Shown: positions 37,904-46,897 of the stretch, piece by piece
Position numbering within the stretch: the first letter of the stretch is position 1
Layout: each line of letters opens with the position of its first letter
Assembly: GCF_034931125.1 (NCBI RefSeq)
Contig: NZ_JAYGHM010000014.1
Span: forward strand, 1-64,000
DNA: 64,000 nucleotides
Source: Rivularia sp034931125
GTDB taxonomy: Bacteria > Cyanobacteriota > Cyanobacteriia > Cyanobacteriales > Nostocaceae
Direction: 5' to 3'
Notes under the pieces: model-generated
The model's input: only the letters and a program-made list of their open reading frames with translations
The model's database searches: none
Told to the model about the DNA's origin: nothing
Made by a program: the position numbers and the translations under genes

Positions 37904-38269
37904 TTAGTATGAAGAGTGTTGTGATTGCCAAACCGATAAACCAGCCAAAGCTAGAGGTGGAAAAAGCCCCATATTTAAAAACCAACCAGCTGCAAAGCCA
38001 ATAATTCCAAATAAAATTTGTCGATAAAGTAAATCCAAATTTATTAAAAATCGGTCAATTACCCCTGCAACTAGTACTCCAATGCCAAAAGCCACTAAAG
38101 TGTCAATATGGAGTTGAAGCATAGGCGCTAAAACGGCAAATAACAAACCACCACTGAAGTAAAAAGCATGACAAAAAAACCAGGGTACAAGGTTTTGCAG
38201 CAACATGAATACGATTTGAAAAGTCCAAGCGATGATTTGGATTACCACGGAGAACAGGAAATTTAGCAT
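37904..38269 (-). CDS. small multi-spanning membrane protein
   Basis: A 121-residue, strongly hydrophobic protein with about four membrane helices (residues ~3-28, 33-52, 58-72, 83-112). No catalytic motif is seen. It is first in the minus-strand series and is followed after 23 bases by the coupling-protein-like gene, so it is probably a membrane partner of that ATPase. Confidence 0.65.
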   Translation of the reverse strand: MLNFLFSVVIQIIAWTFQIVFMLLQNLVPWFFCHAFYFSGGLLFAVLAPMLQLHIDTLVAFGIGVLVAGVIDRFLINLDLLYRQILFGIIGFAAGWFLNMGLFPPLALAGLSVWQSQHSSY

Positions 38270-38571
38270 CGGCTATTTCGATTCATTCGATACGACATTA
38301 GCAGTCTTTTTGAACAAAGATTTTTCAGCGCTTCTGTAGCAGGTTGTAAAAGCCCTAATTTATATGTTGGCAAAGAGTTCGAGAATGTTCATCGGTTCTG
38401 ATGCGAATGACCAACTTGCACCTATCCAAGAAAAATATTTTTGGCAGTTTCAAGTAATTGTGGAGCTTCTCCCGCTTTACCTAAATCGTCATTCGCACGA
38501 GCATTGCAGGAGCAAAGAAGATATGCGATTAAAATTGGGTATAACAAATTAAAGTATAAAAAACGCCTAAT
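38270..38571. other. divergent upstream region
   Basis: A ~300-bp region between the minus-strand membrane gene and the plus-strand kinase-WYL gene. It should hold both promoters. Short frames here are opposed and unsupported. Confidence 0.45.
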
Positions 38572-40701
38572 ATGACCGCAATCAAGCCTGAGAATAAACC
38601 AGCAGCAAAAACCAACTCTCAACCTCTCGCTCATTTTCTCATAGGTCCCCCAGGAAGCGGGAAATCAAGTTTCGCTCAAATCCTGTCACAGATAGCAGAT
38701 TGCGAAATTACTTCTACCGATAACATCCGTGAAGAACTATATGGTGACGCAAAAAATCAAGGTGAATGGTTCACAATTGAATCTACTGCTATTGACCGTA
38801 TTTTTACTGCATTAAAGCTAGGTAAAAGTATTATTTATGATGCGACTAATGTCAAACGTCCCTTTCGGATGGACTTTTTAGGAAAGGTTGAAGCTCGATT
38901 TGCTGACTCTGAGTTATCTCAATTCAAATGGATTGGGTGGTATTTAACAACTCCTCTAGAAACTTGTAAGGAATGGAATCAACAGCGTCAGCGTCAAGTT
39001 GACGAAGGAGTTATCGAAAATATGTTTAAATCACTGCAAAATTTCTCTCCAATACCTGGGGAAGGTTTTGCAGTAGTGAACAAAATTGATGTGACTTCGA
39101 GTCAATGTCAACTTCAAGTTACAGAGCTAATCGAAACAATCCCACGTCAAGTTATTAATTCCCAAAATCGTTATGCAAATATAACTCCTCATCGTTACAG
39201 CAATCTTCTAGACTTTGAGCGCTTGATGCATTTAATATCTTTAATTATCGAGTTTCCCGGTATTGGTGAACTTCACTCAACAAATCCTAAATTATTAGAA
39301 AATATTCTTGGTTCCGTTCAAGATACAACCTCTATACAAGAAATTACTGCCATGATGGCGAAATTGCGAGGTGTAATTTATGCTAAGGAAGATGCTATTG
39401 CTGCTGATTTAGAATGGTTAGCAAATGAAGGAATTATTAACCATCAATTAGAATTAGGAAATTCTAGCTGTTTAATGGTAGCTAACGAGCAAAATATTTC
39501 TAATAGCTTCAATTCAAGACATTCCTATTCCGATAAAGAGTCTTTTCAGCGTTTGATTGGCACAATTGGCTATATTCTCCGCTATCCTTTCTTAGTGAAT
39601 ACGGGTGGAGGTTGCTTAAAAACATTGACTGAAGCACTTGCTCAAGCTGGAATTATTGATAGCTCGGATAAGGAGCGGGACATAATTCGTAAGGATATTG
39701 AAATAGCTTTAAAACCATACAAAATATTACCAGATTTTTCTATGCGTAGCGGTTACTTTGCAGGTACGGGAATCTTTTCTAAACCCGAATTAATCAAGTT
39801 GTTTGCTATAATTCAATCTCAAGTTAAGATTTTAGATGACCCTCAAGCTTTAGAAATTTACCAAGTATTTCAGCAGCGTTTGTCACAAACCAATATCTTA
39901 CAAAAATCAGATACTATTTACCCAGTCAGAGCGATCGCCAATAATACGATAGTAAATCCCAAGTATCTTCACAGTAGTGCGGTGGGAAATAATATTGCTC
40001 AACTGGAAACTGCGATTGTGGAAGCGAGACTGTTGGAAGTCAAGCTGTTTGATGGAGCGGGTAGATATATCGGAGATGAGAAAGACTTTTTCAAGATTTA
40101 TCCATTACAAATAATTTTCTTTAACTTTGCTTGGTACCTAGGATATGAATCTGTAACTGGTGAAACCTCTGGTTTGCTAAAATTTGAGCGTCTCGATAGA
40201 TTGTTTCTAGGAAAAACCCAAACTCAACAACGCAGTCGAAAAGAACAAGAAAAAAAGTTAGACAATTTACAAAAATTGCAGAAAGCTGGAGCAGGGATAC
40301 ATCTAGGAAATAGCAGTAGCGACCAAAAACTATTTCTCAGTTCTAATCAACAGGAAAAAACACAAGTATGTGTAATGGTAGAGCTTTGGTTTAACGATAA
40401 AATTTACTCCTTTATTACAGAAGGGACAAAACGATTCGCAAAAATGAAAATGTCCCCTCCAATCAAGAAGACAACAAGTAATCTTCCTAAATCGTTATTT
40501 TCTTTAGCTAAAACTGGGGATGCTAATTTTCCCCATCGTTTCCAAGCTACATTCCCTAAGTGGACATTAAATGATTTTGATTTATGGAAATGGATTGTTA
40601 GTTTTGGTGGAGGTGTGAAAGTAGTTACACCACAAGAATTAATAGAAAAAGTTAAGGTAATCGGTGAGGGAATTGTGGGGAATTATGAAAGTAAGAAGTA
40701 A
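38572..40701 (+). CDS. P-loop kinase-HTH-WYL protein beside CRISPR array 1
   Basis: A 709-residue protein. Residues ~20-200 form a polynucleotide-kinase-like P-loop domain: Walker A GPPGSGKSS at 25-33, STDNIREELYGD, and YDATNV, a family signature. Residues ~215-450 are helical with winged-helix-like parts. A WYL domain lies near residues 505-545 (YPLQIIFFNFAWYLGYES, then LLKFERLDRLF). WYL domains bind nucleotides or nucleic-acid ligands and regulate several CRISPR loci. The gene ends ~70 bp before the CRISPR leader and reads in the same direction as cas10. A regulator or RNA-end-modifying enzyme of this type III locus is inferred. The catalytic Asp and Lys of the kinase look present. Confidence 0.8.
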   Translation: MTAIKPENKPAAKTNSQPLAHFLIGPPGSGKSSFAQILSQIADCEITSTDNIREELYGDAKNQGEWFTIESTAIDRIFTALKLGKSIIYDATNVKRPFRMDFLGKVEARFADSELSQFKWIGWYLTTPLETCKEWNQQRQRQVDEGVIENMFKSLQNFSPIPGEGFAVVNKIDVTSSQCQLQVTELIETIPRQVINSQNRYANITPHRYSNLLDFERLMHLISLIIEFPGIGELHSTNPKLLENILGSVQDTTSIQEITAMMAKLRGVIYAKEDAIAADLEWLANEGIINHQLELGNSSCLMVANEQNISNSFNSRHSYSDKESFQRLIGTIGYILRYPFLVNTGGGCLKTLTEALAQAGIIDSSDKERDIIRKDIEIALKPYKILPDFSMRSGYFAGTGIFSKPELIKLFAIIQSQVKILDDPQALEIYQVFQQRLSQTNILQKSDTIYPVRAIANNTIVNPKYLHSSAVGNNIAQLETAIVEARLLEVKLFDGAGRYIGDEKDFFKIYPLQIIFFNFAWYLGYESVTGETSGLLKFERLDRLFLGKTQTQQRSRKEQEKKLDNLQKLQKAGAGIHLGNSSSDQKLFLSSNQQEKTQVCVMVELWFNDKIYSFITEGTKRFAKMKMSPPIKKTTSNLPKSLFSLAKTGDANFPHRFQATFPKWTLNDFDLWKWIVSFGGGVKVVTPQELIEKVKVIGEGIVGNYESKK

Positions 40702-40771
40702 ATTAAGTTGAAAGTCAAAAAGAATTTAGTGGCGATTGATTATCAAAACTTATTGATTTATGATTCTTTAA

Positions 40772-40970
40772 TAAGCATCTGAGGGGGTATGATATCAGCT
40801 AGAATCCCGATTATTTCGTTAACCCCCTGGGATATATTGTTGGATAAGGGTTTTAAGGTGTTAGAAATGTTGTTTAGTAATAAGAAGTATCAAATATTTG
40901 TAGTAAATATTGACCCCCTCAGAATTAGGGGTGTAGAATTGGTTCAGGGAAAGGGTTCTATGAGCCTAGT
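40772..40970 (+). promoter_or_regulatory. leader of CRISPR array 1
   Basis: About 199 bp directly before the first repeat, nearly identical to the leader of array 2 on the other strand (59324-59522), except for a ~19-bp variable block. It holds CTGAGGGGGT (40779-40788), whose exact reverse complement ACCCCCTCAG lies at 40913-40922, and a third AACCCCCT near 40821. The 65-codon open frame here is a by-product of leader conservation, not a gene. Confidence 0.85.
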
Positions 40971-41464
40971 CTTTGACTTTTTGTAAGTCGAATTAAAATG
41001 GAAACGAAACACCCTGAATTCTCTAAACACAACTAAGATTGTTATTTCTTTGACTTTTTGTAAGTCGAATTAAAATGGAAACAACGACTGGGGTTTCAAC
41101 AGGCATTTGAGGAACTTCTTTGACTTTTTGTAAGTCGAATTAAAATGGAAACACCAAGAGGTCATGTCTACGGCCATCTCCGTTGCTTCTTTGACTTTTT
41201 GTAAGTCGAATTAAAATGGAAACTTGTCTAGTGGCATTTCTCAATGCCTCAAATCTTTCTTTGACTTTTTGTAAGTCGAATTAAAATGGAAACTTTGAAA
41301 TGCTTCCCAAAAAACAATATCAATTTGTTCTTTGACTTTTTGTAAGTCGAATTAAAATGGAAACGTGAGAATTCGTTCTCCTCGGGAGAAAAACTCCCAG
41401 ATATTTGACTTTTTGTAAGTCGAATTAAAACTGACATCTTGCACCATTGTCGTTAAGCCCCAAA

Positions 41465-41597
41465 CCCGCCTCGAAATGAATTTCAAGGCTAATATACGAA
41501 GTACGTTGAAAACGTACTTAAAGCTTTATTCAGTCGTCTTTAGACGACTTCGCTTATAAGCCTGGGAATTTATTCCAAGGCGGTTATCGCAACTGGT
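41465..41597. repeat. four-hairpin palindromic element inserted in array 1
   Basis: Consecutive hairpins: GCCTCGAAATGAATTTCAAG (41468 on), AAGTACGTT/AACGTACTT (41499-41519), GTCGTCTTTAGACGAC (41533-41548), GCCTGGGAATTTATTCCAAG (41560 on). Outer CCGCC/GGCGG ends pair. This layout is common as dispersed noncoding repeats in filamentous cyanobacteria. Its last 36 bases (41562-41597) recur exactly at 41632-41667. Confidence 0.75.
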
Positions 41598-41631
41598 TCA
41601 ATGGACTTCATTTGTGCTTTTGACATTTTAA

Positions 41632-41667
41632 CTGGGAATTTATTCCAAGGCGGTTATCGCAACTGGT
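41632..41667. repeat. partial second copy of the palindromic element inside a CRISPR repeat
   Basis: An exact 36-base copy of 41562-41597. The bases before it (TTTTGACATTTT, from 41619) and after it (GTCAGATTAAGATGGAAAC, 41676-41694) read as the 5' and 3' parts of one degenerate CRISPR repeat, so the copy appears to have landed within a repeat. Confidence 0.7.
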
Positions 41668-41980
41668 GCATTCCGGTCAGATTAAGATGGAAACTTGAAG
41701 GATTAGGTTTTGTGCCTTCTGGTACCTTCTTTGACTTTTTGTAAGTAGAATTAAAATGGAAATATGATTGCTTTTTTAGCAGATTCTGGTAAATCTTTTC
41801 TTTGACTTTTTGTAAGTCGAATCGAATTATAAACATCACTCAAATAAACCGGACTTTGACTCATGAAAATATTATTTATGCGTCGAGTAATTAACAAAAA
41901 GCCCATTTTTTTATCAAAATATAGTTAAATAATTAAAAAAAGACTTGCTACTTTAATTCCGCTTCTACGAATCTCAAATA

Positions 41981-42009
41981 TTGACAAAAAATCAAACTAT
42001 TTTTACTAT
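41981..42009 (+). promoter_or_regulatory. candidate promoter of the cas10 operon
   Basis: TTGACA (41981-41986), 17 bases, then TACTAT (42004-42009): a near-consensus sigma-70 type promoter giving a ~120-nt leader before the cas10 ATG. Confidence 0.5.
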
Positions 42010-42061
42010 CCACATAATATATAACTAAAAAACCATTTATCGATAGAGTAATATATATTTA

Positions 42062-42079
42062 TTCCTCATTCGCATAAAA
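42062..42079 (+). promoter_or_regulatory. 18-nt motif shared with the CARF-HEPN gene
   Basis: TTCCTCATTCGCATAAAA, 57 bases before the cas10 ATG, recurs exactly at 50282-50299. It probably lies in the transcribed leader and could be an operator or an mRNA element. Confidence 0.6.
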
Positions 42080-42136
42080 AAAGACACAAGCAACAAACCA
42101 GTGTTATAAATTGCAATTAGGTCACTGGTATTCAGA

Positions 42137-45100
42137 ATGAACGTGTATCACCGCAAACTGTACGCATTTTTGCGCTCGGTTGAATGTATAGATTGGCTCG
42201 ATGTCGATTTATCTTATATTTACAATGAATTAAAGTGTTTGCAGCCTCATTTACAAGAATTAGGCGACTGGTGGGAAAATGGCGGAGGTAAGTTAGTTGC
42301 TAGTATTGGCAGTTCTTCTGACAGAATTAACCTTAGTTCCACTGCACCGCTAGAACAAATAAATGACATTGCGATTCGTCATCCTATTAGCGGACAGCAG
42401 CGAAATATTACTGTTTCAGTATTTAATCAACCAATAGATATTTCCGAAATAGCAGCAGAGGAAGATGAAACGAAAGTATTTTGGTGGTTTTGGCGCTATT
42501 TTCCCGAAAAATTAGCAAAGCAAGACCCACATAATGCTTTTTTGATTCCTACCCATAGAATTTTACCGGATTGTCCGCTATATGGTTATCAAAGTACTGT
42601 TTCTGCTTTAACTGGGGCAATTTTTCATGATTCCGCAGAACCTCACCGACAAGGTGAAGTTTCCGATAAATCTTCAAGTCCTTATTTATTTTTATTTACT
42701 TTCTCCCCGGTACAGGAATTTATCAAAGCTTCGCGGAAGTTTCTCGATTTTTGGGCTGGTTCTTATTTGTTGCATTATTACAGTGCATTACTTTGTTTTG
42801 AAACTGCAAAAATTTACGGTCCCGACGCAATTATTACTCCTTCATTATGGAACCAAGAAATAATTGATGCATTTATATTCCAAGATGAAGAGTTAATAAT
42901 TTCAGCATTAAAATCACAATATAATAATCCCGCGCATAACTTTAACAATAATCCTCAAAACCAAACTTTCAATACAGCACTAACTACGGCAGGTTTTCCT
43001 AACGTAATTACTGTTTTGGTTCCCAGTCAAGAAAAAGCCACAGAATTAGGTAAGCATCTTGATAAGATTATTAAAGAACGCTGGTTAGAAAGTAGTAAAA
43101 AAGTACGACAGGCTATTAAAGAGAAAGTCAGAGATTTACTTAAGAATGAAGAAAAGCAATCTCAAATATTAGAAGAGATATCGAAAGACTTTCCTAATTA
43201 TCCAAGGGAAGACTTGAGAAAAGAACTGAAGCAATTTGGTGAGAGAGGATGCTGGGAATGGAATGAATTATGGGAAGCTCAGATTCACAGTACATGGGAA
43301 ACTTATTTCGTCGGTGTTCCATTCGGACATCCTAAAGAATCTTTAGAAATTGATATTACAAATTTAGAGAAAAATCAACATGAATGGATAGATCAGCAAA
43401 ATAAAATAGTAAGAGCAATTAAAGAACTACCAACTAATGCGGAACGAGAAGCTTACACAAACTTAAATGTTGGGACTTGGTGGGGAAGCTTACAAGGGCA
43501 TCTTGGTAGTGCTATTCAAGCAATTAAAAATACTCGTGGTTGGCAAATTCCTGTAGCACCAGGGGAACGCTCCACTTTATCCGGTTATTATAGTGCAGTA
43601 TATCCCCAATTTGCCTATCAGAAATTTCAAAATGGTTTAGGAGTTCCATCGGAATCATTACGTTTATTTTGGCAGGTAATGGGAGTAGCATTTCCAGGAT
43701 TGTTTAATGGTTCGGAAAAGTTAAACGCAATTGAATTAACTAAGCGTATGGCTTGGAAATCTGGGGGAATTGCATTCCAACAAGACGGAAATCAAGAAAA
43801 TGAAAATGTAATATCTCTAGGAATTACATTAAACTCAGATGATGATGACTATGAAGGATTAATTCGTTTCCCAAATCTTTGTTCTATCGCTGCTGCACAT
43901 TGTGCAACTCATAATCCTAAAAAAATTCAAGAATATTGGAATGATTTAGATAGGGAAATCGAAAACGAATTTGATTCCAAAAGCCATGACATATTTTCTT
44001 CTCGTACCCGTCGTCCCTTTCATGTAAAACGTGCTGATACTGCTTTGAAAGCAAGTACAAATTACGGTAAAGGTTATAACGGTGTGATGCTTTCGAGTAA
44101 ATGGCTTGCTGATGACATGAACTTGAAAAATCAATCGGAAAAAGCTTTATTACGCGCTGTTATCGACAAAACGCAGAAAAAACATTTTGGGGATAACAAT
44201 CCTGCTGACTGGTGGGTATTGGTACTCGGTGACGGTGACGGTATGGGGAATTACGTAAACGGACGCAAGCTAAAGACTTATCAACATTACATCATAGAAG
44301 AGTTAGTTAATAAAGAAGGAATTGATGAAGAAACATGGCGTTTATTATTAGAAAAAACTAAGAAGCGTATGGGACCAGCAACTCACGTCGGACTCAATCG
44401 CGCATTACTTGATTTTTCTAATCGCATAGTTAATTACATCACCGAACAACGCTGTTGTGGAAAAGTAATTTATAGCGGAGGTGACGATGTAATGGCTGCA
44501 TTATCTTTAGCCGATTTACCAAAATATCTGATTTCATTACGTTCTGCATGGTGTGGAGGAATAGATCCTGAAGGTGAGTTTAATAGTAATGGTGGTTATT
44601 GGCAATGGAATACTGAAAACACCAATCAAACACCTCGTCCAAATGATATTCCACTGCGTCCATTATTCACAATGGGTGAAGAAGCAACAATGAGTTTGGG
44701 AATTGTCATCGCACACAAAAGCGTTCCCTTACCAACTGTGTTAGAAAAAATCTGGGATGCAGAAAAAAATGGTGCAAAAAAATTAATTGGTGGAAAAACT
44801 TCTGATGATAAATCGATACCAGATAAAGATGGTTTATGCTTCCGAGTAATTTACGGTTCTGGTAACACCTTAGAAGCATTTATGAAAGGTCATTTATTAG
44901 AGGGATGGTGGAATTTTATTAAAGAAAGTCAAGAATGTGAAAACTTCGATTTAAGTCCAGTACTATATCGTTTAGCCGAAGAACTACCCCGTCATGCTGA
45001 AGTTACCGAAAGTGATGGATTATTTAAAACAGTTGCTGACGTAGTTTTAGATAGTAGAAATATAGAACTTCCCGAACCAGTCCGAAATTCACTTTTAGAA

Positions 45101-45268
45101 TGGTTAAATGACTGGGAAAAATGGGCTTGGGCTGCTATGAATGAAGCTCGACGTAGAGAAATAGACCCAGATAAAAAAGATAAGGTACAAGCATTAGGAG
45201 CAAGACCGGAAGATATGGCAATTTTGTTAAAATTTACTGCTTTTTGGGTATCACAGAATAAGTGGTGA
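42137..45268 (+). CDS. cmr2: Cas10/Cmr2, type III-B signature protein
   Basis: A 1043-residue protein. FSPVQEFIKASRKFLDFWAGSYLLHYYSA (read in parts; near residue 190) is the Cmr2 signature. The polymerase/cyclase palm has LGDGDGMGNYV (near 698) and YSGGDDVMAAL with Gly781-Gly782-Asp783-Asp784. Intact GGDD predicts cyclic oligoadenylate synthesis on target-RNA binding. The N-terminal ~120 residues contain no His-Asp pair of the HD nuclease type, so single-strand DNA cleavage is doubtful. It is the large subunit of the Cmr complex and first gene of the effector set. A 335-bp gap with a hairpin repeat separates it from cmr3. A promoter-like sequence and the 18-nt shared motif lie upstream. Confidence 0.95.
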   Translation: MNVYHRKLYAFLRSVECIDWLDVDLSYIYNELKCLQPHLQELGDWWENGGGKLVASIGSSSDRINLSSTAPLEQINDIAIRHPISGQQRNITVSVFNQPIDISEIAAEEDETKVFWWFWRYFPEKLAKQDPHNAFLIPTHRILPDCPLYGYQSTVSALTGAIFHDSAEPHRQGEVSDKSSSPYLFLFTFSPVQEFIKASRKFLDFWAGSYLLHYYSALLCFETAKIYGPDAIITPSLWNQEIIDAFIFQDEELIISALKSQYNNPAHNFNNNPQNQTFNTALTTAGFPNVITVLVPSQEKATELGKHLDKIIKERWLESSKKVRQAIKEKVRDLLKNEEKQSQILEEISKDFPNYPREDLRKELKQFGERGCWEWNELWEAQIHSTWETYFVGVPFGHPKESLEIDITNLEKNQHEWIDQQNKIVRAIKELPTNAEREAYTNLNVGTWWGSLQGHLGSAIQAIKNTRGWQIPVAPGERSTLSGYYSAVYPQFAYQKFQNGLGVPSESLRLFWQVMGVAFPGLFNGSEKLNAIELTKRMAWKSGGIAFQQDGNQENENVISLGITLNSDDDDYEGLIRFPNLCSIAAAHCATHNPKKIQEYWNDLDREIENEFDSKSHDIFSSRTRRPFHVKRADTALKASTNYGKGYNGVMLSSKWLADDMNLKNQSEKALLRAVIDKTQKKHFGDNNPADWWVLVLGDGDGMGNYVNGRKLKTYQHYIIEELVNKEGIDEETWRLLLEKTKKRMGPATHVGLNRALLDFSNRIVNYITEQRCCGKVIYSGGDDVMAALSLADLPKYLISLRSAWCGGIDPEGEFNSNGGYWQWNTENTNQTPRPNDIPLRPLFTMGEEATMSLGIVIAHKSVPLPTVLEKIWDAEKNGAKKLIGGKTSDDKSIPDKDGLCFRVIYGSGNTLEAFMKGHLLEGWWNFIKESQECENFDLSPVLYRLAEELPRHAEVTESDGLFKTVADVVLDSRNIELPEPVRNSLLEWLNDWEKWAWAAMNEARRREIDPDKKDKVQALGARPEDMAILLKFTAFWVSQNKW

Positions 45269-45603
45269 GTTAAAAATTAAAAGTTCAAAGTTATAAGTCC
45301 TAAGTTCTAAATCAATGCAATTATTTGAATTTTTTTTAACCGTCGGGGATTACCGTTAAGATTCACATCTTGCATGATTATCAAAAATGCCGGGAATAAG
45401 TAAGTGGGTCAAATTAAATATAAAACCTCACTCTCAGTCTCTCTAATATGGCTACGGTGTATACACAGGTTTTGTAGATTTGTTTCACAGCGTTTAGATC
45501 CCCCCTAACCCCCCTTAAAAAGGGGAGGATTTGATTTAAAGTCCCCCTTCATAAGGGGGATCTTACGAGATGTATTTTGGAATTTTCACTTTTTATTTAA
45601 TCT
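45269..45603. other. gap between cas10 and cmr3
   Basis: A 335-bp noncoding gap that holds a C/G-rich palindromic repeat (45494-45565). Bases near 45366-45375 (cacatcttgca) are part of another dispersed motif, also seen near 41434. No gene is supported. It may attenuate or separate the transcripts of cas10 and cmr3-6. Confidence 0.6.
45494..45565. repeat. C-run/G-run palindromic intergenic repeat
   Basis: Outer arms AGATCCCCC (45496-45504) and GGGGGATCT (45555-45563) pair. Inner hairpins are CCCCTTAAAAAGGGG (45511-45525) and TCCCCCTT/AAGGGGGA (45542-45560). This type is frequent between genes in Nostocales. Confidence 0.7.
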
Positions 45604-46896
45604 ATGAAATGGTACAAAGTTGAACCACTCGATGTTTTATTATTCCGGGAATCTAAACCATTTTCGCCGGGAGAAGGTGCTTGGGCTAAGAGTATATTCC
45701 CTCCGATGCCAATTACTATTTTTCAAGCATTTCGTTCTGCGATTATTTGCCCTATAGATAATAATCAAAATGAGTCAGATACACAGAGTAAATATAATGT
45801 TAAACTAAAATTCAAGGGTCCATTTTTATTACAAGATACATCTGCGGGACAAGTTTTGTGGCTACCAACTCCTAAAGATTTGCTTTGCGTAAAAGAATGT
45901 AATGAGAACTCCGACAATGAACAAGACTCTGATAAATCTGAAGATTCTAATGATTGGTTGTGTTTGACATGCTTGCAACCATTAGGAGAAAATATTCCGG
46001 AATGGGAATATATAACTCACGGTTGTGGTAGCTTTACCAATAATCAGTTATTACCGATGGTTCCCCCTTCTCCAGATGAAGATTTGTGCGATAATCCACC
46101 GCCGAAAGGTAAAAAACAACGTGTTAGTGGTTCTCCTAAACCCTGGATTAAAGCTTCAGCATTAGTTCGCTATTTAAAGGGAGAAAGTTTAAAGAATCCC
46201 TTAAATCCCCGTAATAAATCAACATCTCAAGAAAAACAATCAAATAAACCAGAGGATTTTTTTCATGATGATCCTTGGGAAGTCCAGATTTTACCGCATA
46301 TTCAAATGCAAGCAGATAAGCGTCAAGTAAAGGATGAGGATGGTTATTTTACCGAAGTTTCCATACGCTTGCGTCCGAATTGGTCTTTAGTTGTTGAATC
46401 TGACGTAGAAATTGAGCAGTCAGTCGTCCGTTTGGGTGGGGAAGGACATCGAGCTTTGATTTCTCCTCTAGATAGTTTACCCGATTGGGATAATCTTGAT
46501 AAATTTACTAAGCCAGCAGAAAACGGAAGTACTAAAGCATACCTTTTGACTCCTGGACTGGCTCAAAGTCACCCACAAGATTATATTTACGGTGTTTATC
46601 CCCATGCTTGGGCTGATTGCTTGAAAAGTTGCGTTAGCGATCGCGCTGTTTTGTGGGGTGGTAAATCAGTATTTTCCGAGAAACCGATGTTACCACAACG
46701 AGCATTTGTAGCGCCAGGAAGCGTGTATATCTTTAAGCAGGAAGTTAATGATAGTCGTCGGGTTTTACCGAATCATTATTTTCAATCGGAGATAGAAGAA
46801 TGGGGGAAAAATTTGCCCAACCTGAATCGTGAGTTGAAATGGTTGGAAACGCTATCGAGTTTGAATTACGGACTTTTACTTTGGAGTGAGAAATAA
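45604..46896 (+). CDS. cmr3: Cmr3, type III-B RAMP protein
   Basis: A 430-residue protein. The N-terminus WYKVEPLDVLLFRESKPFSP, followed by AWAKSIFPPMPITIFQAFRS, is the Cmr3 signature, and WLPTPKDLL fits the family. It caps the crRNA 5' tag end of the Cmr complex next to Cas10. A glycine-rich GGEGHRAL loop (~residue 278) is the RAMP RNA-binding element. Residues ~95-125 and ~170-220 are low-complexity insertions rich in Asn, Ser and Lys. Its stop lies one base before the cmr4 ATG, indicating coupled translation. Confidence 0.93.
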   Translation: MKWYKVEPLDVLLFRESKPFSPGEGAWAKSIFPPMPITIFQAFRSAIICPIDNNQNESDTQSKYNVKLKFKGPFLLQDTSAGQVLWLPTPKDLLCVKECNENSDNEQDSDKSEDSNDWLCLTCLQPLGENIPEWEYITHGCGSFTNNQLLPMVPPSPDEDLCDNPPPKGKKQRVSGSPKPWIKASALVRYLKGESLKNPLNPRNKSTSQEKQSNKPEDFFHDDPWEVQILPHIQMQADKRQVKDEDGYFTEVSIRLRPNWSLVVESDVEIEQSVVRLGGEGHRALISPLDSLPDWDNLDKFTKPAENGSTKAYLLTPGLAQSHPQDYIYGVYPHAWADCLKSCVSDRAVLWGGKSVFSEKPMLPQRAFVAPGSVYIFKQEVNDSRRVLPNHYFQSEIEEWGKNLPNLNRELKWLETLSSLNYGLLLWSEK

Positions 46897-46897
46897 T

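Larger units (their letters stand above)
40971..41834 (+). CRISPR. CRISPR array 1, leader at left, degraded towards the right
   Basis: 35-nt repeats starting CTTTGACTTTTTGTAAGTCG and ending in TTAAAATGGAAAC. Intact copies are at 40971, 41048, 41118, 41189, 41259 and 41330; spacers are 35-42 nt. A copy at 41403 has a broken 3' end. A palindromic element then interrupts the array. Degenerate copies continue at ~41617-41694 (split by an insertion), 41729-41763 (two mismatches) and 41800-41834 (broken 3' end). The transcript direction is plus: the leader is to the left and decay is at the far end. The repeat differs from that of array 2 by one base. Confidence 0.93.

Noticed and set aside
40789..40986. 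65-codon open frame resembling a frame at 59308-59490
   Set aside because: Both are parts of the duplicated CRISPR leaders and run into the first repeat; similarity comes from leader conservation.
41562..41667. a second CRISPR repeat family (36-nt repeats around a 34-nt spacer)
   Set aside because: The 36-base unit is the tail of a palindromic element and the second copy splits a degenerate array 1 repeat, so an insertion explains it better.
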